The position numbers and the translations under genes were made by a program. Of a DNA stretch of 64,000 nucleotides, positions 50,657 to 63,700 are shown piece after piece. The DNA is taken from NCBI GenBank assembly GCA_021464245.1, contig JADCRB010000070.1:1204004-1268003 (forward strand), given 5' to 3'. The first letter of the stretch is position 1. Each line of letters starts with the position of its first letter. The stretch comes from Carallia brachiata. Lineage: Eukaryota > Streptophyta > Magnoliopsida > Malpighiales > Rhizophoraceae. A model generated the notes under the pieces. The model worked only from the letters and a program-made list of their open reading frames with translations, made no database searches and was not told where the DNA came from.

Positions 50657-53600
50657 CTAGACACAGCCACGGGCATGAACCAAAAATGGAGGAAGGTGAT
50701 GCTCCAAACTAGCCAAGAGATCTGTTCCCTGGCTCACCTCTGCCATGTATCCTCCCCCAAGCCTTCGTACGGCATCAACAAGCTGGCCCCTTAGCCTTTG
50801 CGAAAACAAACGACCACCAACAGCAACGCACTCTCTATACAGTGGCAGGTAAGCAATCGCCACCCTTAAGGGCCCAGGCAGATCCCTTAAGCATATAGGA
50901 GATCCACCCCAGTTCAAAATCCGCACAAGATTCAGGTAATGTTCTCGGCCTTGCTTGAGTCCATCGAAGAAGGCTGCCTCCGACCAGTGGTCATGAAGAA
51001 AAGATTTCAGCTCAGGGGCAACAGTCTCATCATCAGACCTAGCAATGCTGTCTGCAACAAAATAAGTGGCAGCAGGGTCACCTAAAAAATCAGAACGGAG
51101 GAGAAATGCAACACCATCTAGTGACCCACAACTTCGCTCGGCAGCAGCCTTGAGAATTTCAATGCTAAGTGCCGCAAGAACGTGCTGAGGGACATGAGGG
51201 AGGAGATATGCAGCAACATCAACTTGGCTGCTCGAAGTAGCAGCAGTAAGCGCAAGGCAGAGCTCCATGTCACGGCAACCCCTTTTAACAAACCACTCGA
51301 CAACCTGCATACAACCCCTTTCTGCTGCTCTCATCAGAGGACCCAAGAAAGCCAAGGCATTGCCCTCTTCCACTAGGCACTCCATCGTGCCAATTTTGCA
51401 GTAGTGTGAAGCAAAACCAGTGCCAGATCAACATCCACATCCAAGCTGTTCCTCTGGGCAATCTATGCAGAAAAATTAAACGTTTGATGATTAATAAAAC
51501 AAACAAAAATGTCAAACATGCTGGAAGAATATCAAATTCTTTGAGAATCTCTCTCATGAACACTAGTACAGGAAAAGTTGCACGGTAAGGGATGTTCCTA
51601 GAATGAGTGGCACAACTAAACAAGATAAGCAAATCAGAACACACTTAAAAAGGCAACTACATACACAAGAGCAAGGTGCCTCAAATGGTGACTTTAAGTC
51701 CCATAACTCAGGTGTATCGTTGTGACAAAAAGGCATAGCTTCACATGCTTGATGCAATCTATTAGAATATGTAGTGCTACACAGTATCATCGTCTTTGTT
51801 ACAGGTGGTCAACTTTCTTACGCTAAAACTCTCACTTTACCATGAAAGTTGTAACCAAATCCCATGTACACATCATGGTACCACCAAAATTGAGCAAGGT
51901 TGACTCAAATACTGTCGTTGAATTGATTCACTCTGAAAATTGTTAGGTTGAAATGATAAAATATTGATGCCCACCCAACTCCCACTATTCAATACTTGCA
52001 CAATTTGATGACTCATTTAGACATGCAAAGCTAGCATCTGTACTTGATAACCCAAAAGGTAGTCCTACACAGGAAAATGACACAGCAAACTGTGCCCCCT
52101 GCTAAATTACCTAGCTATGGATGGTAGTAAGGAATTTTTCAGGACCCTGAACAAGATTCGAATTGAGTCACTTGCTCTCTGGCAAAAGTACTAACATTCC
52201 CTTTTTTCTTTACGTGCTTGTGGGAAATTTTCTACTTCAGAAGACTTTTTTGAAATAAAAGAAATCAGCTGAAAATCTTTCTTGGAAACATTAAGCTGAA
52301 AATTGTTTTCTTGCAAAACCAGATTTTCCTGTTTTCCTATTCAACATACTCTAAAATATTACTCTTCAAAATTTTCCGATGTTTCCATAGAAACCAGCTC
52401 TTCCATTATACCAGATTACATTGGATCTGCATGACTAGCAAAACAATCTTTACTTCCCGCATCTCAGATATTAAGATTTCACCTGAAAAGCAGTTAATAA
52501 ATGAGGAAAAAAAAAAAAAGAACAAACCCTTCTGAATTACCCAATAATGCAAACCCAAAAACAAAGTTAAAAAAAAAACAAAAGATGGAAAAAAACACAA
52601 TTCTGAATTCGAGAGCTCAATGGATGTTACCTGCAATAAGATGCGCACAAGTTCAGTACTTCCCAAAACGGGAAGCCTCAAGGAAACACTGATTGACATT
52701 ATCTGCTCCACCTTCAACCAGCATACCCAGCAACCCTTGCACTGCAGTAGCCCATATCCCAGATGCCCATCCAGGATCAAATGAACAAGAGAATAGGGTA
52801 AGGGGAAAACAAGCTGCATCAAATGCCTCGGTGAAATCCTTCCCCGTGAGTTGATTGCCAGCAACATCCAGAAATGTCTTAAATGCAGACAATTGTAGTT
52901 GAATCTCAAAAATTGAGTACTGCGTAACACCATTCCTATTCCCCTCACAACGGGAATGAAAGTCTATACATTTTAGAGCCCATTCAGTGAACTTTTGAAC
53001 CTTAGCACTTGCCTCTGCCTTCAAGAATTCATCCCCATTGCACTCCTGAAGACGCTCATGCAACCTGATCAAAATGCAAAATCCAACAAGAAGGCCCATC
53101 AAGAGCATTCTAGAATTCAAAGTAGGCCAATAATATCAACAACCTGCTTTTGCAGCCATTTATCGAAAAAATTTTCCAGAGCTTGTGGTCAAATTCCAAA
53201 GGAAAAGAGCACAAATGTAATAGCATACAGTCCAGTTTGACATAAATCCTGAAACTACAAGAAGATACTACCAAGTCCCCAAAATCTTCCCTAATACTGG
53301 GTTCTAACCTACAACGATGGATCTATGAGTATCTACTTTTGCATACAAGAATCAGCAGACACAATCTTTGACCGCTAACAAGCTCTAAGCCAAAGTAAAA
53401 AGAAAAAGTGAAAAAAAAAATGCGGAACAAAGAGGTCGGCAAAAGACAAAAGCAACACATTTCTATGTAAAGATGCACACACACTACTACTGCACATAGT
53501 GAACATATCCAGCAAAAAATCTACGGATTTTACTTCATGGACTAAAGAAAGACATTATAATTTCCCTTAAGATTTCACCATTTCACTGAACAGCAGAAAT

Positions 53601-55106
53601 GGAAATTCGTGGTCAATTCCAGTTTTTCAGAGAACATAGCCATTCCACGTCCATCCTCTTTGTTGACCAAAACAACTAAGAAATGACCTTCTTTTCCTGG
53701 AGATTTATATTCTTCTCATGAATGAATACTCCGCATGGGTTTAGGGAATGAAGCAAACTAACTTTTGTAGGTTGCTTGACCCTGGTAGATAATGCACAGT
53801 GCATACATCTACCTTCACTGCTGCATATACATAGCACAGCCTCATTAGAACAAAGACAGACCATAAACCAGTCCAACATGGTTTTATCTGTTTCTCAAGG
53901 GTGACAGAAGATGGGCTTTCTCAGAAAAGTAGGATGGAAGAGGAAACAAACTTAACAGTTGGTATTCAATTACTAGTGGGAGACAACTTTATGAATATGA
54001 AGAGTAGGGACCATGCTTCACTATAACAAAGTACCACAAGACCCTTCCCTGCTAAGAGGATAGGTTAAGCATGGACCACTTACAGAAGACCTAGAATATG
54101 CAAAATTTATGTGATCAAACATAGCAGGCAAAAAGTGCACCACAATAAGTCAACCAAAGAGATTTAAAAACTGGAAAAAAAAAATACAGGGAAAGAACGA
54201 ATCAGATGATACATAATAGCTAAGTAGGAAATAAAAGTGATAAAGAACGCCTTGCAAAACCAAATACAAGAGATGTACACCATGATTTGGTGCAAAGAGA
54301 TATACTGATGCCACACTCATCCACCAACCTGCACGCAAAAGCACATGCAAGTGGGCACACAAATGACTCTTTGACTGCTTTCAAATCTCACCAAATAATG
54401 TATTAAAGGAAAACAAGAACAAATTCACCCATTAGAAACATGTGAGATCCTACTGTCTCATGTAAAAAACATACCTTTGGGCCATTACAGTTACAGTATC
54501 TGCAAGATTCATTGTTCGACTCTGGCAGGCAGAAACACATGAAGCAAGAAAAGAGGTCCTCAGAGCAGCTCTAGTGAAGTCAGAAGCACCATTACCAATC
54601 TTATTGATCAAACCCGTTATTCCATGAAGTTCTTGATGTGTGCTCAAAAACCAGATAGAGTCCAGTGTAATGCACAAGGCATCATTAAGGGTCTGTGGAT
54701 CTGCCAAAGGTATCAAGCTCTCTGCAAGCTCCCAATCATGGGAACTCACTGCACATTGAAACAGACGACCCAACTCAATCCTATCTTGTCTACTGAGTCT
54801 TTTGTCATGACCAACATCCTCCTCCTTGCCTATCTCAGGCTCCGTTCCAACCACATCGAGTTTAAGTTTTTTTGCACTGAAACCACAAACACCTGACCTT
54901 GTTGACTCTTTACTTGTAAGGGGTGCTTCTCTTGAGAATAACATTACTTCCCTCCCCTTTTTCAGGAATAAAAGTAGTATATCACTCTTTGTATTTCGAG
55001 TTTCACTCTCCGGTGTCTCCATTTCAGCAAAATAGGAGTCTTCTAAACTATTTTTATCCCCCATATACATATCACCACCTTCGACGAATTCTATCTCTTC
55101 GTCCAT
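50657..55106 (-). CDS. SKIP35: SKIP35-type ankyrin-repeat protein, frame broken twice
   Basis: Family of the SKP1/ASK-interacting partner SKIP35. Exons on the minus strand: 55106-54475, 53064-52631 and 51462-50657, with GT/AG borders; about 623 residues once two single-base breaks are allowed for. The N-terminal exon has an acidic start, VMLFSREAPLTSKESTRSG and LGRLFQCAVSSHDWELAESL. Exon 2 has LQLSAFKTFLDVAGNQLTG and GADNVNQCFLEASRFG. Exon 3 has ankyrin-like helices (RAAERGCMQVVEWFVKRG, AAYLLPHVPQHVLAALS) and LPGPLRVAIAYLPLYREC. Near 52661 one base is extra (family frame resumes with STELVRILLQ), and near 51413 one base is missing. Phases at all introns agree only if these two are corrected, so each break is isolated. 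Confidence 0.88.
51463..52630 (-). other. SKIP35 intron 2
   Basis: 1168 bp between the AG acceptor at 51464-51463 and the GTAACA donor at 52630. No embedded gene or transposon border seen. Confidence 0.7.
53065..54474 (-). other. SKIP35 intron 1
   Basis: 1410 bp between donor AAAG|GTATG (54474) and acceptor GATCAG (ending 53065). Nothing coding was found in it. Confidence 0.7.
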
Positions 55107-55902
55107 TGTCCTTCACTATACAACCACACCAACACACCTATAAAAAGGGCCTAATTCAAGTAGCTCACAACAGGAGAATACATTGTTGTCAAAAAATGTG
55201 AATTGTGGCACCGTCTACAGAAATAACAAATGAAATCCTCCTTCAACAACCCATTTCCATTAAAACAACCTACTAAATAAAAACTGTAACTGTAGGCCGA
55301 ATATCATCTCTGTGCCTCTCTCCTTGAATTCTCATCTGCAAACAAAATGGTTCCATTCAATTAAACAAGAAGCAAAAACCGCAATTCGTGGAAGCAAAAA
55401 GAAAAAGAAGGACCCAATTCAAAAACTCCAAGAGGATAATTAAGCACCAAACAATCAAAAAGATGCAAACCCAGTAATTATCATCACTCGATTCCGCCAG
55501 AAGAAAAATCTAGAGAGCAGAAACCAGTCCACCATCAATCAAATCGAAGGATCCATAGCCAAACCCTAAAAACAACAAAACCCAGCTGCATCAACGTGGA
55601 GGTATACGCCTAATCAACAATGCAAAATTAGATTCCCTTTTTAGAGATATATCACATCACCAGGAAATTTTTTTTAAAAAAAACAACCACAGGTTGTTTG
55701 GAAAGCTAGAAAATGAAGGTTAAAGAAAGAAAAACACGAAAAGAAAAGGTGGGAGAGAGAGAACAGACCTCTACAGTAAGAATTTGAGAGTGGGAGAAAT
55801 TAGAGGGCGGAGAACAACCTTGCCTCTGTTATATTATTGTTTTTGTTTGTGGTAATGTATGAAAATGAAATTTTGGTAAAGATTCATTTTCATATAATAG
55901 TC
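55107..55902. other. SKIP35 upstream region
   Basis: This is the 5' flank of the minus-strand SKIP35. The leader probably includes an intron, but its borders are not clear to me. A CT/GA-rich stretch lies at 55740-55770. Confidence 0.45.
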
Positions 55903-56270
55903 GGAGAGATTTATATTTTTTCTCAAAAAAATTAAATTTTATTAACAACGATCTTTTTTAATTTTTTATTATTATTTATACGTAACATGTGGTGATTAGT
56001 TATTTATAAATTAAAAATTAAATATATTATAAATTTAATATTAAAAAATATTGATATATTAGTTTTTATTAGTAATAATAGGATAGATTTATATTTTTTA
56101 AAAAAAATTAAATTTTATTAACGACAATTATTTTTATTTTTTATTTTTTATAATCATTTATATGTGACATGTGTTGAATAGTTATTTAAAAATTAAAAAT
56201 TAAATATATTATACATTCAATATTAAAAAATATTCATATATGAATTTTTAATTAGTAATTATAATAATAA
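55903..56270. repeat. Tandem direct repeat, about 178-bp period, two copies
   Basis: Copy 1 starts GGAGAGATTTATATTTTTT at 55903 and copy 2 starts GGATAGATTTATATTTTTT at 56081. Both continue with AATTAAATTTTATTAAC and later AAATTAAATATATTAT. The copies differ at many sites, so the duplication is old. Confidence 0.7.
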
Positions 56271-59152
56271 GATAAAAAGTGATTGTTCATAAGAGACCCT
56301 TTAAAAATTTTATGGTGTCTAAATTTTTTTTTTTTATCTGAAGATCTATTGCTCCTAAATTTATGATATTAGGTATCAGATAAATTTGAATGTATGTATA
56401 ATATTTGATTAAAAATAAAAAAAATAAAAATTAATTAATGCTAATATTTTATAAACATCAATTTAATAATAGTAAGGAGAATTATAATAATTTTCTTATT
56501 TTATAAGAGAAAATTAATCTTTTCCTTTTTTGATAAATAAAAATAGTTTTTTCTAAGTCAAAACTTTTTATATATTTATTTAATTTTTTTCGTGTTTAAT
56601 ATTTAGATTTAAAGAAAGACATTTATTTATATTTTTTATTATTAATAAATATGTGTTTCAACTCAAAACTCATTATAAAGGAAATGAATAATCGTACGGA
56701 TCAAATTAAAATTCTACCAATCTTAAAACATTAAAAAAATTCTACTGCAATTTGGATCTTTGGGAAATTTTAACAACTTTTCTTAGGCCCATTTGTGTGT
56801 GTGTGTGTACATACTAACTTGTGAAAAAAATGTAGACAAGGAGAAGAACTGAGAATTAAATCTTAAATCTTTTAGTTAAAAATTTTAACTAGTTTATCAT
56901 CCTGTTTAGGATAGGTCATTTGTTAAACTATAGCTTTTAACTTTTTTCGTCAACATTTCTTATCAAATATTAAATATATTAAAATTATCAATTTTATGTT
57001 GCCAGTGGTTATTATTGATTCTTGTTTTCGGGTATTAACATCATTAACTAACAAAAATAACTATTGCTTAATTATGAATTATCATTTGTAAACCTCAAAT
57101 GTTAATGTTTTTTTTTTTTGTAAAAAATGTGAAGTTTAATTACTAATTGCGAAAATTAATTGATCTTATTTGTGTGAGTGTATAGATTATAGACTCAAGT
57201 GGGAAATTAATCAAGAGAGAGCACATAGAGAATGACAGAAATTAATTGAAAATCACTTTAAGAAATTTATTTTTTATTTAAAGAAATTTAAATGATACAA
57301 AAATTTAAAAAAGATTATCAACAATATCATAAATTTGCTAAGTAACATGAATATGACAGTGAAGATGTGTTTACTACGGCAAAACGTATATAATAAAAAA
57401 AATTTATAAAAAATCCAACATATCTTCAGTACGCCACGAACATGCTTAAAACACTTAAAGGACATGTTCGAAGTATTTTTATAATTTTGACAATAAAAAT
57501 TTTTGTAATGGTTATAAGTAAAGATATATTATATTAATATTTATGAATAATACATTAACCATTATGAACTTCCTAAAAAAAACATTATGGACTTAGTTTA
57601 ACAATTTTTAAAAAATTATTATCAAATAATATATGCAAGAATTATTGATGATTAATGCCATTAGCTATTCGGCATGGCAGGGCAAGGCTTCTTGTTAGCG
57701 ACGGAACATGAAAACGACAGTCACCGCAAAATCCCAAAATTAAAGAGGGACTTTGCGGTGAGTGGGGCCCAGTAGGGACGGTCGAAGACAATTCATGGGG
57801 GCCATGTTTGCAACTCCGCCAAGCACAATCATGACCTGTGAGCTGTGACGTATTCCCTCCCAGTCCCGCTCTCTTTTGTTCTGTAACTTTTCTTTTTAAA
57901 GCGAAAGCAATCATAATGCATCATAAAATATGTATTATAAATATCTTAATTTTTATTATTATAAAAAAATTAATTAAATATATTAAAGTAATTAAATTTT
58001 TAAAAAATAAATAATACACTTAACAATTAAAATATTTCACAAAATAATTTTCGTCATACATATAATTATTATTATTTTTACTTACTCACCTATCTTCGTT
58101 TTCTTAAATTCGTATTTTGTTTTTTTGAATTGGACTTAACAGGCGGTACATTTACCGAACACACCCTTATTAACTCGGAGATTGATTGGTTTAACTTCTA
58201 TGATGTGAAAGAAAGTTGTAAAAAAAATAGATTGTGAAAAAGAAAAGTTTAAATAAATAAAAAATAAGTGAGAAATAAAATGATGAAAAATGAATGAAAA
58301 TGAAAATTATAAAAAAATATTATTTAAATATATGAGAAATTTGTGAGAAACAAAATAATGAAAAAAAATGATGTAATTTTTAAGTAGTATGTTTTTCTAA
58401 TAAAATTTTTATTCTCATGAAACCAAACAGCGCATTAGAGTATTGATTAATGTTGCATTTTTAAAAGTTCTGAATAATATTCTTTGATAATTTTTTATAA
58501 GATTATTATTTGTGGATAGTATCTTTTAGAAGTAGTTTATTCAAAAGGTAATTTTCAGCTATTTTTTTGATTAAAACAGTTATTATTGGATAATATGATA
58601 CTAAAACATCTTTTAATTTGTTTATATTTCTAAAATTTTAAGTTTGATATTAAATAATCAATTTACTATTTAAATAGCAACGATAAAGGTTAATATATCC
58701 AAACACTACGCACTTATTTTACTTAACTGTAATTATAAACATTAATCAACAGTTTTTAATAATTAATATTAACAATCAGTAATTATTAACACAAACAGTA
58801 ATCAATACCAACTAAACTTAAGAGACCCTTAATCTAATTGCTTTCAGTTCAATTTTCTTGTAAAACAACATTAGTGATGTACCCTTTTACACGTCTAATT
58901 ATGCACAAATAATATCTAAATTAATAATAAAATGCTTAATAAACATAATACAATGTTAATTGAAAATTATGTCATCTAAATATTTTTATTTATTTAATAT
59001 TTTAAAAATTTTTGATAAATCTGAATTGATCCGAGTTGACTCTAACGAGAAAATTGACTAATGTGAAATCGAGTGGATACTTCAAAATATTGTGTTGAGT
59101 TCTAATTGGAAAATCAAAATCTTTACTCCACATTCTCAAATGGACTAATGTG
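56271..59152. other. Intergenic, very A+T rich
   Basis: No gene recognised. A (GT)n run is at 56796-56807. The block 57650-57900 is richer in G+C but has no identifiable frame. The stretch 58190-58440, with its AAACCAAACAGCGC right end, may be a decayed MITE of the TGTTTGG type. Confidence 0.45.
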
Positions 59153-59169
59153 AAGTCAGGTGGATACTA

Positions 59170-59581
59170 ATGTGCAGGAACATGTATGGCTATTTCAGCA
59201 GAACTTCGGGCTATTTGCATTGCACGGCTCTCCAATTAGCATGGTGAGACTGACTCCGTACTTGCTATCCAGAAGATTAATAAGGAGGGATTGGGAGATG
59301 GATGCTTACAGATAAATTATTTTCAAATGCTTATCGTCACTACATCAAGAATGGGGTTGTCACCTTCGGTATTCTCTTAGACAAAGAAATATATATGTAG
59401 ATTTTATGATAAATTTAGGTGGTTTCAAATATGAGTCGTTAAAATTATGGGAAAAATCTCTTCTCAGCATTCAAATTTTGATATGGACTGACTTATTTGG
59501 AATATCTTTCTCCCAAGATAGTCTGTAATTATCCTTGAATTATTTTTTACTTTTCTTTTCCCTTTGTAATACAAAAAACAA
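59170..59581 (+). mobile_element. 5'-truncated LINE with 17-bp target duplication
   Basis: The fragment carries plus-strand RNase H-like remnants AELRAI (near 59200) and ETDSVLAIQK (near 59246), typical of the RVT_3 end of plant L1 elements, followed by stops, and ends in TAATACAAAAAACA. The 17-bp direct repeat GAAGTCAGGTGGATACT flanks it at 59153-59169 and 59582-59598. A 3' fragment with a variable-length duplication is the mark of a dead-on-arrival LINE insertion. Confidence 0.78.
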
Positions 59582-59598
59582 GAAGTCAGGTGGATACT

Positions 59599-60780
59599 TC
59601 ATCAATCTTCAATTCTCTAGTTCATACTTCATAGGGTTTCACGGTCAACGGTCACGCTGAGTCCGCTTAAGCCAATTTGAGTTAATAATTTCCTTTTACA
59701 AGTTACAAATCCCCTTATTTTTATTTAATGTTTGATATTTTACAAAGAAAAAAAAAATTCAATTGTGTGGTACGTCTCTCTTAAAATTGTGTATCATAAT
59801 AAAGTATTTGTTAACAATTATTTTACGCCAAAAATAATGAGATTTCTGATGACAAGATCTCATGTCTAAGATTGGAAACTTATATAAAGAATTAAACATG
59901 ACTTTTCTTTTCAATGTCATGCTGGGCGTCAAGGAGTTTTGTGGTGCATTAGTAGCATAATAATATGAGATTTAATTTAAATGTAAAATTTGTAATATAA
60001 CAAAAAAAAATTTTATTTGAAATATCAATGTAGCTGGTAATTTCATTTATTTTTCTTTTATTAGTTTATGTTCTACTTCTCTTACAGTGGTTTGCACTAT
60101 AACAAATAAAAATTATTATATTTCAAACTCACTAATACTGAAATTGAACAAGAAAAATCTTATTAATTAAATAATATTTATATAGATATTAAATATACAT
60201 GTTAATGATTAAGAGTTGAACCTCAAAGATAATATTTTTTTCAAAACAAGCAAGTAAATAAATTTTTTTTGTTTTTTCTTTATATATTAACCTTTTATTA
60301 GCATCATCATTATCGTATCAGCACAGCACTGGTAGTGCTCACCTCCACTTCAGTCTTCTTCTCTCTTATCATCCCTTCTTTGCATAACTTTCAACTTTTT
60401 CTATCTCAGATCGAAATAAATTAAATAACGAATCGAAGAGGGAAAAAAAAAAGAAAAAAAAAAGAATATCTAAAACAAGCTCTCGGCTCGTCACGGCATC
60501 TCCTTTGCTCTTACCCCGTAATATTGACCCAAACCATAACACCTTGTTTGGTTAGCGAGAAAGACGCGAGAAAGAAATCAATTAGCCAAAAAAATAAATA
60601 AATAAATAAATAGAAAGGTTGAAAAAACCCGATCAAATCTCGAAAACTCTTGGTCTCTGTCTGAGCGCGAGCGTTGAGTATGGATTGTTGTTAGATCGAT
60701 CTTAATCAGGATCAGAATCAGAATCAGAATCATCAGTTGCCGTTAATCATTACAATTAATTGATCAAATTTCAGATCAAA
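59599..60780. promoter_or_regulatory. Rab GDI upstream region
   Basis: 5' flank and leader of GDI. A CT-rich stretch is at 60340-60380, and the leader just before the ATG contains CAGAAT repeated (60711-60733). No clear TATA box was chosen. Confidence 0.45.
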
Positions 60781-63700
60781 ATGGATGAAGAGTACGATGT
60801 GATTGTTCTGGGTACCGGTCTCAAGGAATGCATCCTCAGCGGTCTTCTCTCTGTTGATGGCCTCAAGGTCTCCTTCTTCGCTCTTCTTTTTTTTTTTTTT
60901 ACCTCAAAAATTTCATTATTTATTATTTATTATTGCTGATTACTTCATCTATATGAAGAAAATCAAAGGTGATGTGATTATCAAGAAACTGCGGATATCG
61001 CGACTTTTGTTGATTCGTTTCAGATCAGATTCTTTTGAGATCTTAATTTGAACTGAATTTTTGTTTTTTCGAATCTGCTTTGCACGTGAAGCACAGCGTT
61101 GAAATGTTTGTAGAATTTTCAGTTATTTAGGGCTACGATTGTGGCTTCTGTTGTTTCTTCATCAATCATCAGTGCGTAACTATAGGTGATGTGCTTCCAA
61201 GGGGATCTGTTTGCTTGTAATGCCAGTGAGCGCACAATTTGTTCCTTAAATTTGTAGGTTAATTATGACTCTTTGCTTCCTCTCCAACGTGTGATTTCTA
61301 ACACACACTTTGAAATCTCAAACACTCAAAGCCAGTTCTCATCTACTTACTATTTTAATAATGGTTATAGATGTAACAAAATTCCATGCGTTCTGAAATA
61401 TAATGGCAATTTTCAGAGCATATATTTTTTTCTTTTAGACGATCATATGCCATTGTACTGAATGTGTTTTTCTTCATAATTGTTTTTTTCACATGCTTTA
61501 ATGACATCATAACGTGGTTGTGTTTCGAGCCAGGTCCTGCACATGGATAGGAATGACTACTATGGAGGAGAGTCTGCATCACTCAATCTCATTCAGGTCC
61601 TGTCACGTGCATGCTATTTGTCAATGACATTCTAGTGCTCTTTGTAGTTGCTTTTGATTGAAAGATTTATTTACAGCTGTGGAAGAGGTTCAAGGGAAAT
61701 GACAAGCCTCCGTCACATTTAGGCTCAAGTAAAGAGTATAATGTTGACATGATCCCTAAGGTGGATTCCTTATGCAGCTTTCTCCCCCTATTGCTTGATG
61801 CCTTGATCTTTTTTTTTTTTTTTTTCCGGCTGATTTACAATATTTTTTGTTTGGCTAGTTTATGATGGCAAATGGCAATCTTGTGCGTGTCCTCATTCAT
61901 ACAGATGTAACCAAGTATCTCTATTTCAAAGCTGTGGATGGAAGCTATGTCTATAATAAAGGAAAGGTAATGGCATGCTAGCTTGTCATAAATTTTTATG
62001 TTTCCTTTTGTCAACTTCTTAGCTTCAAGTTTGGAATAAACTTGTAACAGGTTCACAAGGTGCCAGCAACTGACATGGAAGCCCTCAAATCTCCTCTCAT
62101 GGGAATTTTTGAGAAGCGCCGTGCTGGCAAGTTTTTTGTATATGTCCAAAATTATGACGAAAGTGACCCCAAAACACATGGGGGAGCGGACTTGACAAGA
62201 GTGACAACCAGAGAACTAATTGCGTATGTTTTACCGTTTTCCTTTTTTTCACAGATTAATCCTTTTCTTAGTTTTCCCTTTTTAAAAAAAAAATATAGAA
62301 AAACTAGACTGCAGCCTTCTAGGCTCTTTATATTTGCATTAGCATTAGCATCCATAAATCATTGAAGCAAAGTTTGAGAGGATACTATTGAAGTGCTGCA
62401 GTATTTTATTGTGAAAATTGAGACAAGTAATGTTTCTTCTTTTGGGTTAAGCATGATGCACATGTGAGCCCCTGGAAGACATAAGTTGAACAACAGGATT
62501 TATTATGTGAATCTTACTAGATAGCTTGTGGATGTTATCTCTGTTTCATTTCAGTTTTTAGCCTCCCTTATGTTTTGTAGAACCAGAAGTTTACTCAATT
62601 GTTTCTATTTTAGTTTACATTCACTGACATATCTGTTGAACACCCTTTTGTGATTCTTCTTGTTATATGGTTGACTTTGTGACAGAAAATATGGTCTTGA
62701 TGGCAACACAATGGACTTCATTGGACATGCATTGGCTCTTCATAGGGATGATCGATACTTGGATGAACCAGCTTTGGACACTGTGAAGAGAATGAAGGTG
62801 AAAACTGCTTCCCTTGCTTTGTTCCAAGGCACAAGGTTCTTTTATAATGGAGCTTTCAGTTTCATCACTCACTTTCTGAAGTTTTTTTCCTCCTGCTTAT
62901 GCCACAGCTGTATGCTGAGTCTATCGCTCGCTTTGGAGGAGGATCACCGTATATTTACCCGCTGTATGGATTAGGAGAGCTTCCCCAGGTCCTTTGAACT
63001 CTCTTTCTTACCTGGAATTTTAAAATTTGGTTTACTAAAGTGTATTTTGGACAGAGTGGCTGAAATATTTCCTTTTTTTCCTTTATTGTTCAGGCATTTG
63101 CGCGACTTAGTGCTGTTTATGGTGGCACCTATATGTTGAACAAACCTGAGTGCAAGGTACTAATGGATCTGAAGTTCTGAAATCCAAAATCATAAATTGT
63201 ATTTCTTTTACCTGAGTGCAAGGTACTGATGGATCTGAAGTTCTGAAATCCAAAATCATAAATTGTATTTCTTTTAAGGCCTCAGATTTTTAGATGCAGA
63301 ATTTGATATTAGTGTATTGCTTTTGTCCCAGGTAGAGTTTAATGAGGAAGGAAAAGTTGTTGGTGTTACATCGGAAGGGGAAACTGCAAGGTGCAAGAAA
63401 GTTGTATGTGACCCTTCCTACTTGCCAAATAAGGTATTGGTTGCAAAGTGTCTTCATTTCGCCTGATTTGAAAGTGATGCCCAATGTTTTTTTCCTTTAG
63501 AATTTTTTGATAAGTAAAGCTCAATGGTGATTTTGTAATATTATAGCAGAGGCCTTCGCTGTCAGTCTTGGGGACAAGCATGTTGAATTTTTATTGCTTA
63601 CTGACACTTGTATTCATCTAAACAGGTTAGGAAGATTAACAGGGTTGCAAGGGCAATTGCCATTATGAGCCACCCTATTCCAAACACAAGTGATTCTCAT

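Noticed and set aside
51118..51376. Other open frames over SKIP35 exon 3
   Set aside because: They are shadows of the conserved frame in a G+C-richer exon.
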